Shown here: piece by piece, positions 44,511 through 54,181 of the stretch
Position numbering within the stretch: position 1 is the stretch's first letter
Layout: every line of letters starts with the position of its first letter
Assembly (NCBI RefSeq): GCF_006491995.1
Contig: NZ_VHHP01000005.1
Coordinates: 1-64,000, forward strand
Origin: Metamycoplasma neophronis
GTDB lineage: Bacteria > Bacillota_I > Bacilli_A > Mycoplasmatales > Metamycoplasmataceae
Reading direction: 5' to 3'
DNA length: 64,000 nucleotides
The notes under the pieces: model-generated
What the model was told of the DNA's origin: nothing
Seen by the model: only the letters and a program-made list of their open reading frames with translations
The model's database searches: none
Program-made: the position numbers and the translations under genes

Positions 44511-45647
44511 AAAAAATTACTTACATCAGAAAGCGTCGGAGCAGGTCATCCAGATAAAATTTGTGATCAAATTAGTGATGCTGTTTTAGACGGATTATTA
44601 AAACACGATCCACAAGCCAGAGTTGCTTGTGACGTATTAGCCAATAACAATATTATTTATATTGGTGGCCAAATTACTACGAAAGCTTATGTTGATACTA
44701 TTAAAGAGGCTTGAAAAGTACTAAAACCATTAGGGTACAACGAAAATGATTTTAATATCATTAATGGCATTTATCCTCAAAGTCCTGATATAGCTATGGG
44801 TGTTGATAAAAAAGAAGACCATGAATTAGGTGCCGGAGACCAAGGCATTTTATTTGGTTATGCAACCGATGAAAATGAATATTTCATGCCATGACCAATT
44901 GTGTTATCACACGAACTTGTTAAAAGCGCTGAAAAATTAAGACGTGAACACAAATTCCCATATGCTAAAAGTGATATGAAATCACAAGTAACTGTTGAAT
45001 ATGATGATGAAACTAACCAAGTATTAGTTAAAAAAGTATTAATGTCAATTCAACATGATGAAAATTTTGACGAAAGCAAATTTAAAAATTTTGTCAAAGA
45101 AAATATTATTAACTATGTCATGAAAAAACATAACCTAAACTCAGATTATGAAATATTAATTAACCCGACTGGTAGATTCGTAATTGGTGGTCCAGTTGGA
45201 GATACAGGATTAACCGGACGTAAAATTATCGTTGATACATACGGCGGATTTGCTCATCATGGTGGTGGAGCATTCAGTGGTAAAGATGCTACAAAAATTG
45301 ATCGTTCTGCTGCGTATATGGCACGTTATATTACTAAAAATCTTGTTGCTGCCGGTGTGGCAAAACGTTTAGAAATTCAACTTTCATACGCTATTGGATT
45401 GCCAAGACCTCAATCAATTTATGTAGATACATTCAATACTTCAAAATTTAGCGATGAAAAAATTTCACAAGCTATTTATGATTTATTTGATTTAAGTGTT
45501 GAAGGTATTATCAAAACATTAGATTTACAAAAACCAGTTTATTTACAAACTGCAACATTTGGTCACTTCGGAAGAAATGACTTAGATTTATCATGAGAAA
45601 AACTTGATAAAGTGAATGAAATTAAAAAATATTTCAATATTAAATAA
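44508..45647 (+). CDS. metK: S-adenosylmethionine synthetase
   Basis: 379 residues, forms SAM from methionine and ATP. Motifs: [20 protein letters not shown] (about 6-25), [12 protein letters not shown] (about 110-121), [20 protein letters not shown] and [11 protein letters not shown]. Tryptophans are TGA. The AAGG Shine-Dalgarno is ten bases before ATG, inside the riboswitch hairpin. Followed by the peroxiredoxin gene after 23 bases. Confidence 0.97.
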
Positions 45648-45670
45648 AACAATGATAACGGGAGATTATT

Positions 45671-46201
45671 ATGAGTTTAATTAACAAAATGATTATTGAT
45701 TTTGAAACTAAAGCTTTTCAAAAGGATAAAGGTATTTTTACCGTTACTCAAAACGATATTAAAAATAATGAAAATATTTGAACAATCTTATTCTTTTATC
45801 CAGCTGACTTTACTTCAGTTTGCAATAGCGAAATTTTAGATTTAAATAAAATTTTGCCTGAAATTAAAAAAGAAAATATTCAAGTATTCGCAGCATCTTG
45901 CGATACCGTATACTCTCATTCAGCATGAGTTAATCAAAACGAAACAAATCAAGCTATTAAATTGACTTTTCTAGACGATAAAAACACTAAAATTTCAAGC
46001 AGTTTAGGAATTTATAATCCTGAAAATGGGTTAGCTTATCGTGGCACATTTATCATCAGTCCAGAAGGCATTATCAAAGCTTACGAAATTCATGATGTTA
46101 AAATCGGAAGAGATGTTAAAGAAGATTTAAGAAAAGCTAAAGCCGCTAAGTATGCAAATGACAATAATTCAGCTTGCACAATGAAAGAAATCGGAAGATA
46201 A
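45671..46201 (+). CDS. Peroxiredoxin
   Basis: 176 residues, thioredoxin-fold thiol peroxidase of the AhpC/TSA group. The peroxidatic Cys is in FYPADFTSVCNSE (about residue 51, P-x-x-x-T-x-x-C), with YRGTFIISPEGIIKA typical of the family, and a C-terminal SAC that could supply the resolving Cys. Probably recycled through thioredoxin and TrxB. Shine-Dalgarno GGGAG. Cotranscription with metK is likely. Confidence 0.9.
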
Positions 46202-46203
46202 AA

Positions 46204-46235
46204 AACCAGGCCAGTAATTTGGCCGGTTTTTTTAT
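46204..46235 (+). terminator. Terminator after the peroxiredoxin
   Basis: AACC-A-GGCCA/TGGCC-GGTT stem followed by seven T, three bases after the stop codon. Confidence 0.85.
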
Positions 46236-46248
46236 GTCATTTTTGATA

Positions 46249-46322
46249 TGGCAGGGGATGCAGGAATCGAACCCGCACATGAGGGTTTGGAGTCCTCAGT
46301 TCTACCACTAAACTAATCCCCT
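46249..46322 (-). tRNA. tRNA-Trp (CCA)
   Basis: 74 bases with encoded CCA. Acceptor AGGGGAT/ATCCCCT, D stem GTTT/GAAC, T loop TTCGATT. The anticodon loop CTCCAAA gives CCA with U33, reading UGG; the closing pair of that stem is A-C. UGA tryptophan codons would need a separate tRNA-Trp(UCA), not in this window. A TATAAT -10 is at 46336-46341. Confidence 0.88.
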
Positions 46323-46352
46323 AAAACTAACATTAATTATAAACTAATAATT

Positions 46353-46377
46353 AAAAAAGTGAGCATTAAACTCACTT
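46353..46377 (-). terminator. Terminator after ychF
   Basis: AAGTGAG/CTCACTT stem followed by TTTTTAA on the minus strand, ten bases past the ychF stop. Confidence 0.8.
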
Positions 46378-46387
46378 CCTTATTTAA

Positions 46388-47491
46388 TTATTTTGCGACC
46401 TTGAAGTAGCACACATCGCCATCTTGCATAATGTAGTTGCGGCCTTCTAGATTAATTTTTCCAGCTTCACGGCAACCTTTTTCGCCCTGATATTGAATAT
46501 AGTCATCATATTTAATAACTTCAGCTTTAACAAATTTCTTTTCAAAGTCTGTGTGAATAATGCCAGCACATTCGGCGGCGTTCATACCATTTGTGAAAAC
46601 TCACGCTCTTGCTTCGATTTCTCCCGCAGTAAAATATGTTGATTGGTTTAATAAATAAAAGCTCTTTTTAATAATTGTATTAATACCCGATTCTTGAATA
46701 TTATATTCAGCTAAAAACATTGCTTTTTCTTCATCATCAAATTGTGAAACTTCATATTCAATTTTTACACAAATTGGAATAATAATTTCATTCAATGCTT
46801 CTAGGTGGCCTTTTAAAATTTGATAGTGTGTTGCTTGGTTTAGATTTTTAAAATTATTTGTATCTAAATTTGCTACATAAATTGTTGGTTTGGCAGTCAA
46901 TAATTGATAAGATTTAATAACATTTTTTTCTTCGTCACTTAAATTTAAGTTTTTAACCATCAATTCTTGTTGTAATGCTTCACGAATTTTTAAAACAGTG
47001 GCATATTCAAATTTAAGTTCTTTATCATTTGTGTTTTGGGCTTTTTTGCCAATACGGTTAATTACGTTCTCAATTGTTTGTAAATCAGCCAAAATTAATT
47101 CTAAATTAATAACGTTTAAATCAGCAATTGGATCAATTTTATTTTTAACGTGCATGATATCGTTATTTTCAAAACAACGTACAACATGAACAATTGCATC
47201 CACTTCACGAATATTAGCCAAGAATTTATTTCCTAGTCCTTCACCTTTTGATGCCCCTTCTACTAATCCAGCAATATCAACAAATTGGAAAGTTGCTGGT
47301 ACAATTTTTTTAGTTTTAACAATTTGTGCCAATTTATCTAAACGTTCGTCTTTTAAATTAACTACTGCCACGTTAGGTTCAATTGTTGTAAAAGCGTAAT
47401 TTGCTGATTCTGCTTCATTTAATGTTAGAGCGGAAAACAAAGTACTTTTACCAACGTTAGGTAATCCGACGATTCCTGCTTTTAGTCCCAT
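46388..47491 (-). CDS. ychF: YchF/Ola1-family ATPase
   Basis: 367 residues. Obg-like P-loop GLPNVGKSTLFSAL (about 8-21), switch region FVDIAGLVEGASKGEGLGNK, and C-terminal TGS-type domain with ECAGIIHTDFEKKFVKAEVI and YIMQDGDVCYFKV. YchF binds ATP in preference to GTP and associates with ribosomes; it is linked to stress responses. A TGA tryptophan lies before the C-domain. Shine-Dalgarno TGGAG. Confidence 0.96.
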
Positions 47492-47610
47492 AATTTACTC
47501 CATTTCTGCATGTTTATGTGCAATTAATATTTAATAATTATAAATAATATTTTTTTAATTAATTGAAATAACTTTTAGATAAAATAATAAAGTCAAGAAA
47601 GGAAAATGAG

Positions 47611-48192
47611 ATGTACAAAATATTTAATGAGGGCATGATTGAAGTAATCACCGGCCCTATGTTTAGTGGAAAAAGTGAAGAGTTATTAAGACGTTTAAGA
47701 ACATTAGAATATGCCAAATTAAAACCATTAGTAATCAAGCCTAAATTTGACACACGTTTTTCGGCCGAGGAAATCGTAAGTCGTTCAGGTATTAGTCATA
47801 AGACTCATATATTAGATAACATTAAAGATATATATGACTTATTAAAACAAGACTCATACAAAGCAGTTGTAATCGATGAAGCACACTTTTTTGGGCATGA
47901 TTTAGTATTAGTAGCGGACGATTTGGCTAATCTAGGCTATTTAGTAATTATCGCTGGTCTTGACCAAGACTACTTAAGACAACCATTTGGGCCAATGCCA
48001 GAATTAATGGCGATTGCAGAAAGAGTTACAAAATTGCAAGCCATTTGTGTTGTTTGCCAACACGCCGCTTCGACAAGTTTTAGAAAAGTCGCATCAAATA
48101 AAACGAATTTGTTAGGTAACTATCACGAATATGAAGCGCGTTGCCGTAAGTGTCATGTTCACGGCGAAAAAATGAAAAAAGTTAATGATTAA
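47611..48192 (+). CDS. tdk: Thymidine kinase
   Basis: 193 residues, type II. P-loop ITGPMFSGKSEELLRRL (about 13-29), VVIDEAHFFGHDLV with the catalytic Glu, YLRQPFGPMPELMAIAERV lasso region, and zinc ligands CVVC and CRKCH. Salvages thymidine to dTMP, important as mollicutes depend on nucleoside salvage. About ten residues precede the usual start region. AAAGGAAAATG upstream provides the Shine-Dalgarno. Confidence 0.96.
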   Translation: MYKIFNEGMIEVITGPMFSGKSEELLRRLRTLEYAKLKPLVIKPKFDTRFSAEEIVSRSGISHKTHILDNIKDIYDLLKQDSYKAVVIDEAHFFGHDLVLVADDLANLGYLVIIAGLDQDYLRQPFGPMPELMAIAERVTKLQAICVVCQHAASTSFRKVASNKTNLLGNYHEYEARCRKCHVHGEKMKKVND

Positions 48193-48226
48193 AAAGACTA
48201 GATTGCTCTAGTCTTTATTTTTATTA
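48193..48226 (+). terminator. Bidirectional terminator, tdk and repeat lipoprotein
   Basis: AAAGACTAGA-TTGC-TCTAGTCTTT stem-loop with T tracts on both strands. It starts at the tdk stop and ends three bases from the stop of the converging lipoprotein gene. Confidence 0.85.
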
Positions 48227-48228
48227 TA

Positions 48229-51200
48229 TTAAGCTTTATCCAAATTAACCGATACAGTGTTTAAAAATTTATCTCATTTAAAAGAATTACCTTTTTGGAT
48301 TGTATAACCTTGAGGTGCTTCAATTAATTCTGGATTAAGTATTTTTTTGTTTGCTGTGTCTACTTTTAGTCTTTTTGTGATTTCGGGTTGGTCTTTTAGG
48401 GGCGCATATTTGTAAAGATATTTTACTTTGACATCTTGTTCTACTATACTTTCATTAGTGTTATTTTCAGTATTAGGAGTTGAAGGACTGGCTGTTGGTC
48501 TTTTAATGTTTACCTTAACGGTTGCTCCAGCTTCATCAATAACTGTGTATTCATTATTTTCAGCTAATACATAGCCTTCAGGCGCAGTAATTAATTCTTT
48601 ATTTAATATTTTATTGTTTTGAATTTTTAAAGTCATACTCTTAGAACTTTGTTGACCACCATTTAACATGAATTTAACAATAACGCTTTTTTCTATAACT
48701 TCTGCAGATTGTTTTTGCTTAATCGAAACAGTAATATTGTAATTTTTCTTATTAATTACATATGGGTTTTCATTAGCTAATTCAAAGCCTTCTGGAATAG
48801 CGATTTCATTTAAGTTTGAAATGGTGTTTTCTGTATCAAAATGAGCTTCTAAGCTACTATTACTTGGAGTATTTCCTTCACCAATTACACTGTAAATAAC
48901 TGTCATTGATTTAGTTGTTCCGGCAAATTTAGGTTCAACTGAAATTAACGCTGTTTGATCTACTATGTCAACTTCAAAGGTATTATCACTTGTTGCCATA
49001 TAGCCTTCAGGATAAGCGATTTCATCTTTATTTACGATGTGTTTATCTTGAATTAAAGCATCGAATTTTTTAGTTATTTTATAACCATTTGGCCCTTTAA
49101 AAGTTAAAGAAATTGTGTGTTTTTCATTGCTTGCTTCAGCATTTTTATTTAGATAGATAGTTAAAACACTTTGTGCTGCATCATATTCATATTTATTTAT
49201 TGAATTATCTTGTGCATATGTATAACCATATACATTTTTCTTAAATAAATCTTTTAAATTAGAAATATTAGTTTTTTCTTCATTTTTAAATGTCGCTTTA
49301 AATTGTTTTTGGGCTACTTCATTTTTCTCTTCTGTGTTTTCAACATATTTGACAGTTATATTAGCCTTAGGCTCTTTTACTAATTCAAATGTTAATTTTT
49401 CAACGGAATTATCTGTGTAAGAGTAATTATTATTGCTTGCTAAAATATAGCCCAATGGCATTTCAATGTCTTCAGCATTGATGATATTATTATTTTGGAT
49501 TTTAACTGTGAAATGCATTGATTTTTTAGGAATACCATCATATACTAAATCAATTTTAAGATTTTTTTCAACTATTCTATTTGGGTCTTCTTCAACATGT
49601 TTAACAATATTTACATATACTTTTCCTTCTTCAGCAATAAAACGATATGGGTTTGTTTTATCAAGTTCAAAGCCTTGAGGAACAGGTACTTCACTTAAGT
49701 TTGTAGGTTCGAATGAAGTTGATTTTTGAACCATCATTCAAGTTCTCGGAATAGCATTTTCTGGTTCTGAGACATTGTTATATACTACCATGGCAATTTG
49801 TGTTCTGCCTGGGGCCGAAATCTTTTGGGTATTATCTGGTAAATGATCGGCTTTGAATGGAATGCCATTTTTTGCATCAAGTTTGTTTTTAATATCAATA
49901 CCTTTATTGCTTAAGCTTATCGCTTTACTTTTAGTGATATTTCCGCTACCATCTCAGTGATCGAATGATGCAGTTACAGTAACTGTTAGCTCGCCATTAA
50001 CATTTGAGAAATTACTTAATCTATATTTCATAATTGGGTCTTTGTTATCAATATAATAAGCAGAGTTCCCAATAGCTTCGCCATTGTTCATAATCATGTT
50101 TACCGCGTCTGCACTATACATTGGGTAGATTTTTGCGGCATCTAATTTTTCACTTAAATATTCCGTATTTTCAGCGTCTGTGTGTGCATGTGGGTTATAT
50201 AAACCATTAGCATATTCATTACTTACTTTGATTGTTTTATTCTTTACAACTGAAGTATTTTTGTTATTGATTAATGAAACTTCAATTTGTTCAGTTTCAG
50301 GATTGAAGTTTAAAAGATTTAAAACGAATTTTTTACTATCGTAATTTTTAGCTTTGAAATATTGAGGCAATAAATCATTTTTATTATTTTTTCTTGAAGA
50401 ATTATAAGCTTGTTCGTCCATATATAAAACACTTATTTTATTAATGGCGGCCTCGGTTTCATCTTCTAATACGCCAAGATTGTTTTCATTTTCAGCATTC
50501 ACTTTTCATTGTTTAATAATGAATGTTCCTAAATTAGATTCAACATTACTTTGCTTATTTTTAATACGGTATTTAATTAAAACATTATTTTTTGCTTCAA
50601 CTTTAAGAGGTTCAAATTGGATTAATTCATATCCTTCTGGAACATTTTTTATAATGTTATCTAAGTTCGCATCGGCTAATAATGTTTCTGCTTTATTAGG
50701 GTAATCAAACGATACATTATTGAACGCAATTAAATCTTGGTCTTGGCTATCATCTTTGCCTAAATCAAAATAGTAAGAAAGAGTTGAAATGTCGCCAATT
50801 TTATAACTCTTAAATTCGGCTATTTTGAATTTTAAGAAGTAATGATTAGTTTTTTCATTAAATATAATATCCATAAATCCTGATGGGAAATCTTTTCCAT
50901 ATTTTTGATTATGGTAAGTTGGCTTTGTAGATGACGCTACTTGGAAATAATTTTCAGGATTATTAATATTTATAATTATAGTTTTTTCATTCTTATTTGA
51001 ACGAGGCGACATGGTAATGTTATTGTTTTTATAGTCGAAATTAAAATTGTAATTATTTTGTTGTTTAAGCGCCGCAATTAATGCTGGTTTATCAATTACT
51101 AATTCCATTTTTTTCATATATGCATTAGCTACATCATCAGATTTATTAAGTGCTGTTGTCGCTTTAGGAGCTAAATACACATTTACTGCATGATTTTTTT

Positions 51201-51774
51201 CATCATAGTCATATGAATTATCACTTTTAATTTCATAATCATCCAAAATAGGTAATTCGTTTGTATTAACTACTTTTGAATTTTTAATCTTTGCTAAAAA
51301 TGTAGTTTTTAAAACGCTAACATTTTTATTCGGACTTTGAACTAAATAATTTAAATTTAAATTAACTGCTTTTGTTTCTTGGTCTTTATTTTGATTATTT
51401 GTATCGCCGCTATTAGAGTTATCGTCATTATGAGACGGAACATCAGGCGTTGGCGCAGGTGTATCAGGCGTTGGTGATACCTGAGTTTGTTTAACAACTT
51501 TTACTATAACTCTATTTGTTTTAGGTTCATAACTGAAGTCGTTATCATTTGCAAAAGTATATCCTTGAATTGCTGGAATTTGGTTGCTTACTTTTCCATC
51601 TTTTATTTGTGCTAAAAAGTCTGCTGATTTTACTTCTTTTTGTGTTGCACTATCAACATAAATTACCTTAATTGGCTGATTTTCATTTTTAGTACAAGAT
51701 ATTGCTAAGGTGCTCGATGCAGCTAAAAGTGGGGCTGCTAACAGTAGTCGAAAAATTATACTCTTTTTATTCAT
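48229..51774 (-). CDS. Large repeat-containing surface lipoprotein
   Basis: 1181 residues. Signal peptide MNKKSIIFRLLLAAPLLAAS with lipobox AISC (Cys about 27). A Pro/Asp/Asn-rich linker follows (about 95-130). The protein is built of units of roughly 70-85 residues carrying a P-x-G-[YF]-x-[LI]-x-x-x-N-x-[YF] motif, for example PEGYVLAENNEYTV, PEGFELANENPYVI, PLGYILASNNNYSY, PEGYMATSDNTFEV, PQGFELDKTNPYRF and PQGYTIQKGNSFKW, each followed by beta-strand-like V-x-V-x segments. Probably an adhesin or variable surface antigen (inference). It reads through several TGA codons as one frame. Confidence 0.88.
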
Positions 51775-51918
51775 TTTTTTCCCTTCGAAAAATAAAAAAT
51801 AGCCCTAAGGCCATTTTTTAACGTGTTATATTCAATTTCCTTATTTTTTTTATACTTACTAACACATTTAAATTTTAATATAGATTATTAATTTTTGAAA
51901 AAAAGAATAAAAAAAAAA

Positions 51919-51995
51919 TGGGGCGTTCGAAGGGGATCGAACCCTCGTATCTCGGAGCCACAACCCGATGCGTTAGCCACTTCGCCACGAACGCC
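51919..51995 (-). tRNA. tRNA-His (GTG)
   Basis: 77 bases including encoded G-1 and CCA. Acceptor GCGTTCG/CGAACGC with G-1 opposite C73, anticodon loop TTGTGGC (GTG), T loop TTCGATC. Upstream (52000-52050) is a TAAAAT -10 candidate. Confidence 0.95.
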
Positions 51996-52132
51996 ATTTA
52001 TTTGCTATATTATTTTACCATAAAATTTTAGACTATACGTATAAAAAAATAAAAGTCTTAATTTTTTTTGAAATTAACAAAACATTTATTTTTTTATGCC
52101 TTAATTTAAGGGTTTTTTTATTAAAAAAATAA

Positions 52133-52158
52133 TATAATCAAAATATGGCATTATGCCA
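52133..52158 (+). promoter_or_regulatory. Promoter and operator-like repeat of the DDAH gene
   Basis: TATAAT (52133-52138) is followed eight bases later by TGGCATTATGCCA (52146-52158), a 5-bp perfect inverted repeat with a 3-base centre at the expected start of transcription. The position suits a repressor site. Confidence 0.4.
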
Positions 52159-52182
52159 AAAATTTTAATGAAAGAGGATGTA

Positions 52183-52974
52183 ATGAAAAAACCAATCTAT
52201 AAGACTTTTATTGTTAAGCGCCCATGTCACGCTTTAATTGACGGTATTACTGGCAGCCCTGAATTAGGAAAACCAGACTACGAAAACGCTGTCAAACAAC
52301 ACGATGAATACATTAAAGCTATTAAAAGCTTAGGAATCGAAGTTGAAGTTTTACCGAGTGATGAAAGATACCCAGATTCTTGCTTCGTAGAAGATCCAGT
52401 TATAATTATCCCTGGAGAATTAGCAATTATTACTAACCCAGGCGCTGAATCACGTAATGGCGAAAAAGCAGAAATGTTACCTACAATCCAAAAATTCTTC
52501 CCAGAAGAAAAAATTAAATACATCAAAGCTCCTGGATACATGGATGGTGGTGATGTTATGCCAGTTGGTGATACATACTATATTGGTTTAAGCGATAGAA
52601 CAAACGCAGAAGCTATCAAACAATTTGAAGAATTTGTAAAACCATTAGGCAAAAAAGTTATTGCAATTCCAGTTACGCAATTCTTACACTTAAAAACCGG
52701 AACAACCTACATTGAAAATGGTAATTTATTAGTTACTGGAGAATTTGAACAAACTCCAGAATTTCAACAATTTAATTTAATTAGAGTTCCAAAAGAAGAA
52801 GAATATGGTGTTAATGTAATTTACTGCAATGACAACATTATTATGCCAGCCGGATACCCTACCGTTAAAAAAGCTTTAGAAAGTCTTCCTGGCTACAAAA
52901 AAATCTTAGAAGTTGACTCATCAGAATACAAAAAAATTGATGGTGGTCTAACTTGTTTATCAGTAAGATTTTAA
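52183..52974 (+). CDS. Dimethylarginine dimethylaminohydrolase-like
   Basis: 263 residues from the ATG that follows AAAGAGG by six bases; an in-frame ATG ten codons earlier lacks a Shine-Dalgarno. Guanidino-modifying fold: CHALIDGITG near the N-terminus, FVEDPVIIIPGELAIITNPG, GYMDGGDVM, catalytic His in FLHLKTGTTYI (about 169) and nucleophile Cys in DGGLTCLSVRF (Cys258). It matches DDAH in size and motif order, much shorter than arginine deiminase (about 410). DDAH releases citrulline and dimethylamine from methylated arginine. The substrate here is unproven; arginine or another guanidine is possible. Confidence 0.82.
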   Translation: MKKPIYKTFIVKRPCHALIDGITGSPELGKPDYENAVKQHDEYIKAIKSLGIEVEVLPSDERYPDSCFVEDPVIIIPGELAIITNPGAESRNGEKAEMLPTIQKFFPEEKIKYIKAPGYMDGGDVMPVGDTYYIGLSDRTNAEAIKQFEEFVKPLGKKVIAIPVTQFLHLKTGTTYIENGNLLVTGEFEQTPEFQQFNLIRVPKEEEYGVNVIYCNDNIIMPAGYPTVKKALESLPGYKKILEVDSSEYKKIDGGLTCLSVRF

Positions 52975-53020
52975 TAAATTTGATATCGCTACATAAATAA
53001 TTTTTTATGTTGTTGCATTT

Positions 53021-53053
53021 AAAGCTAAGTGTAAAAAGCACTTGGCTTTTTTT
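53021..53053 (+). terminator. Terminator after the DDAH gene
   Basis: 11-bp stem AAAGCTAAGTG/CACTTGGCTTT with one G-U pair, followed by T-rich sequence. Confidence 0.8.
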
Positions 53054-53054
53054 A

Positions 53055-53093
53055 TATAAAAACGCCATTACACATAGAGTGTAACATGGCGTT
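53055..53093 (-). terminator. Terminator of the helicase gene cluster
   Basis: AACGCCAT-TACAC/GTGTA-AC-ATGGCGTT, 13 paired bases with a two-base bulge, followed on the minus strand by TTTTTATAT. It lies 18 bases past the stop of the preceding gene. Confidence 0.8.
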
Positions 53094-53110
53094 AATAATT
53101 TAATAGGTTT

Positions 53111-54142
53111 TTATTTTTCGGGTTGATTAAATACTACTGATAGCTTATAGTTATTAGTTTTATATGGTGTATAAATTCCATATTCATATTTGTTTTTACC
53201 TACTGTAACTTTTTCACTTGCTACTGAAAAAAACATTGCATTAAAATTAACTGAATAATGCCCGCTTTCAGGATTTTTTATTAAATTAAGGTTTCCGTTT
53301 ACATCAAAAGGGAAAAAGAAAGGCAAATCAGCATCTCGAAATAATGAGAAATAATCACGATTTGTATTTGATTTATTTAATAATATTAAACCTCTGTCAA
53401 TATAGTTATAAATACTTGGATCTAAACTATTAACGGAATCAATAATTTGTTGCATTTTTGGAACAATGTTCGGATTATCTGAACTTGGTTTAAATTCAAT
53501 TGGGGTAAAGTAATGTAATTCCCAATTATCTGAAGCTAATGGACCAATCTTATGATTTGCATTGAACTTATTTATACTTGCTTCATTGTAACGCTCCGAG
53601 CCCAATTCCGATTGCGTATAAATAGTAAAATTACGCACAATAATTTGTGAATTAGGGTCATCTTTTTTAGTTAAAATAACATCAAAGTGTAATGCGTTTC
53701 TTTGGATTAAATCAAGCATTGGATTGACTAATTCGGATTTAAAGTTTGGGTTAATTTGGATATTTAAAGATGCCAATATTTCATTTTCTAAAGTTGGTTT
53801 TTCTAATAGCTTTAGCATTAAGCTATATGGTTCACCCGCAACCTTAATGTTATTACCTTTGTTTCAATTTAAATTCTCAACCGGGGTTTCTGGCCCAACA
53901 AAGGCGACAGCGTTTTTATTTCAGAGTTTCAAAGATACATAATTTTTTGGCAAAGCAACTGCTAGGGTAATAACTCCAGCTACTACGACAGCTGATAAAG
54001 ATCAAAAAACTATTCGCTTTGTTTTTTTAGATTTGCTAACCTTTTCAGCAGTTTTTTTAAATCTTAATTCATCACTAACAGTAACTTCGTTGCTAACTTC
54101 GGTATCTCACTTATCATTATTATTTTTTCTTTGTCATCCCAT
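53111..54142 (-). CDS. Unknown single-pass membrane protein
   Basis: 343 residues, family not recognised. A charged cytoplasmic N-terminus (MGWQRKNNNDKWDTEV..., about 38 residues with KKTKR), one helix (IVFWSLSAVVVAGVITLAVA, about 44-63), then about 280 mostly polar residues with Asn/Tyr/Phe-rich beta-like stretches, probably outside. The frame has several TGA codons. Shine-Dalgarno AAAGG. It starts 39 bases after the helicase stop, so it may be part of that operon. Confidence 0.75.
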
Positions 54143-54181
54143 ATTAGACCTTTCTATAATACGTTATGAAAATAATATTAA

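Noticed and set aside
52183..52974. Arginine deiminase (arcA)
   Set aside because: At 263 residues it is far shorter than ArcA (about 410) and its motifs follow DDAH order.
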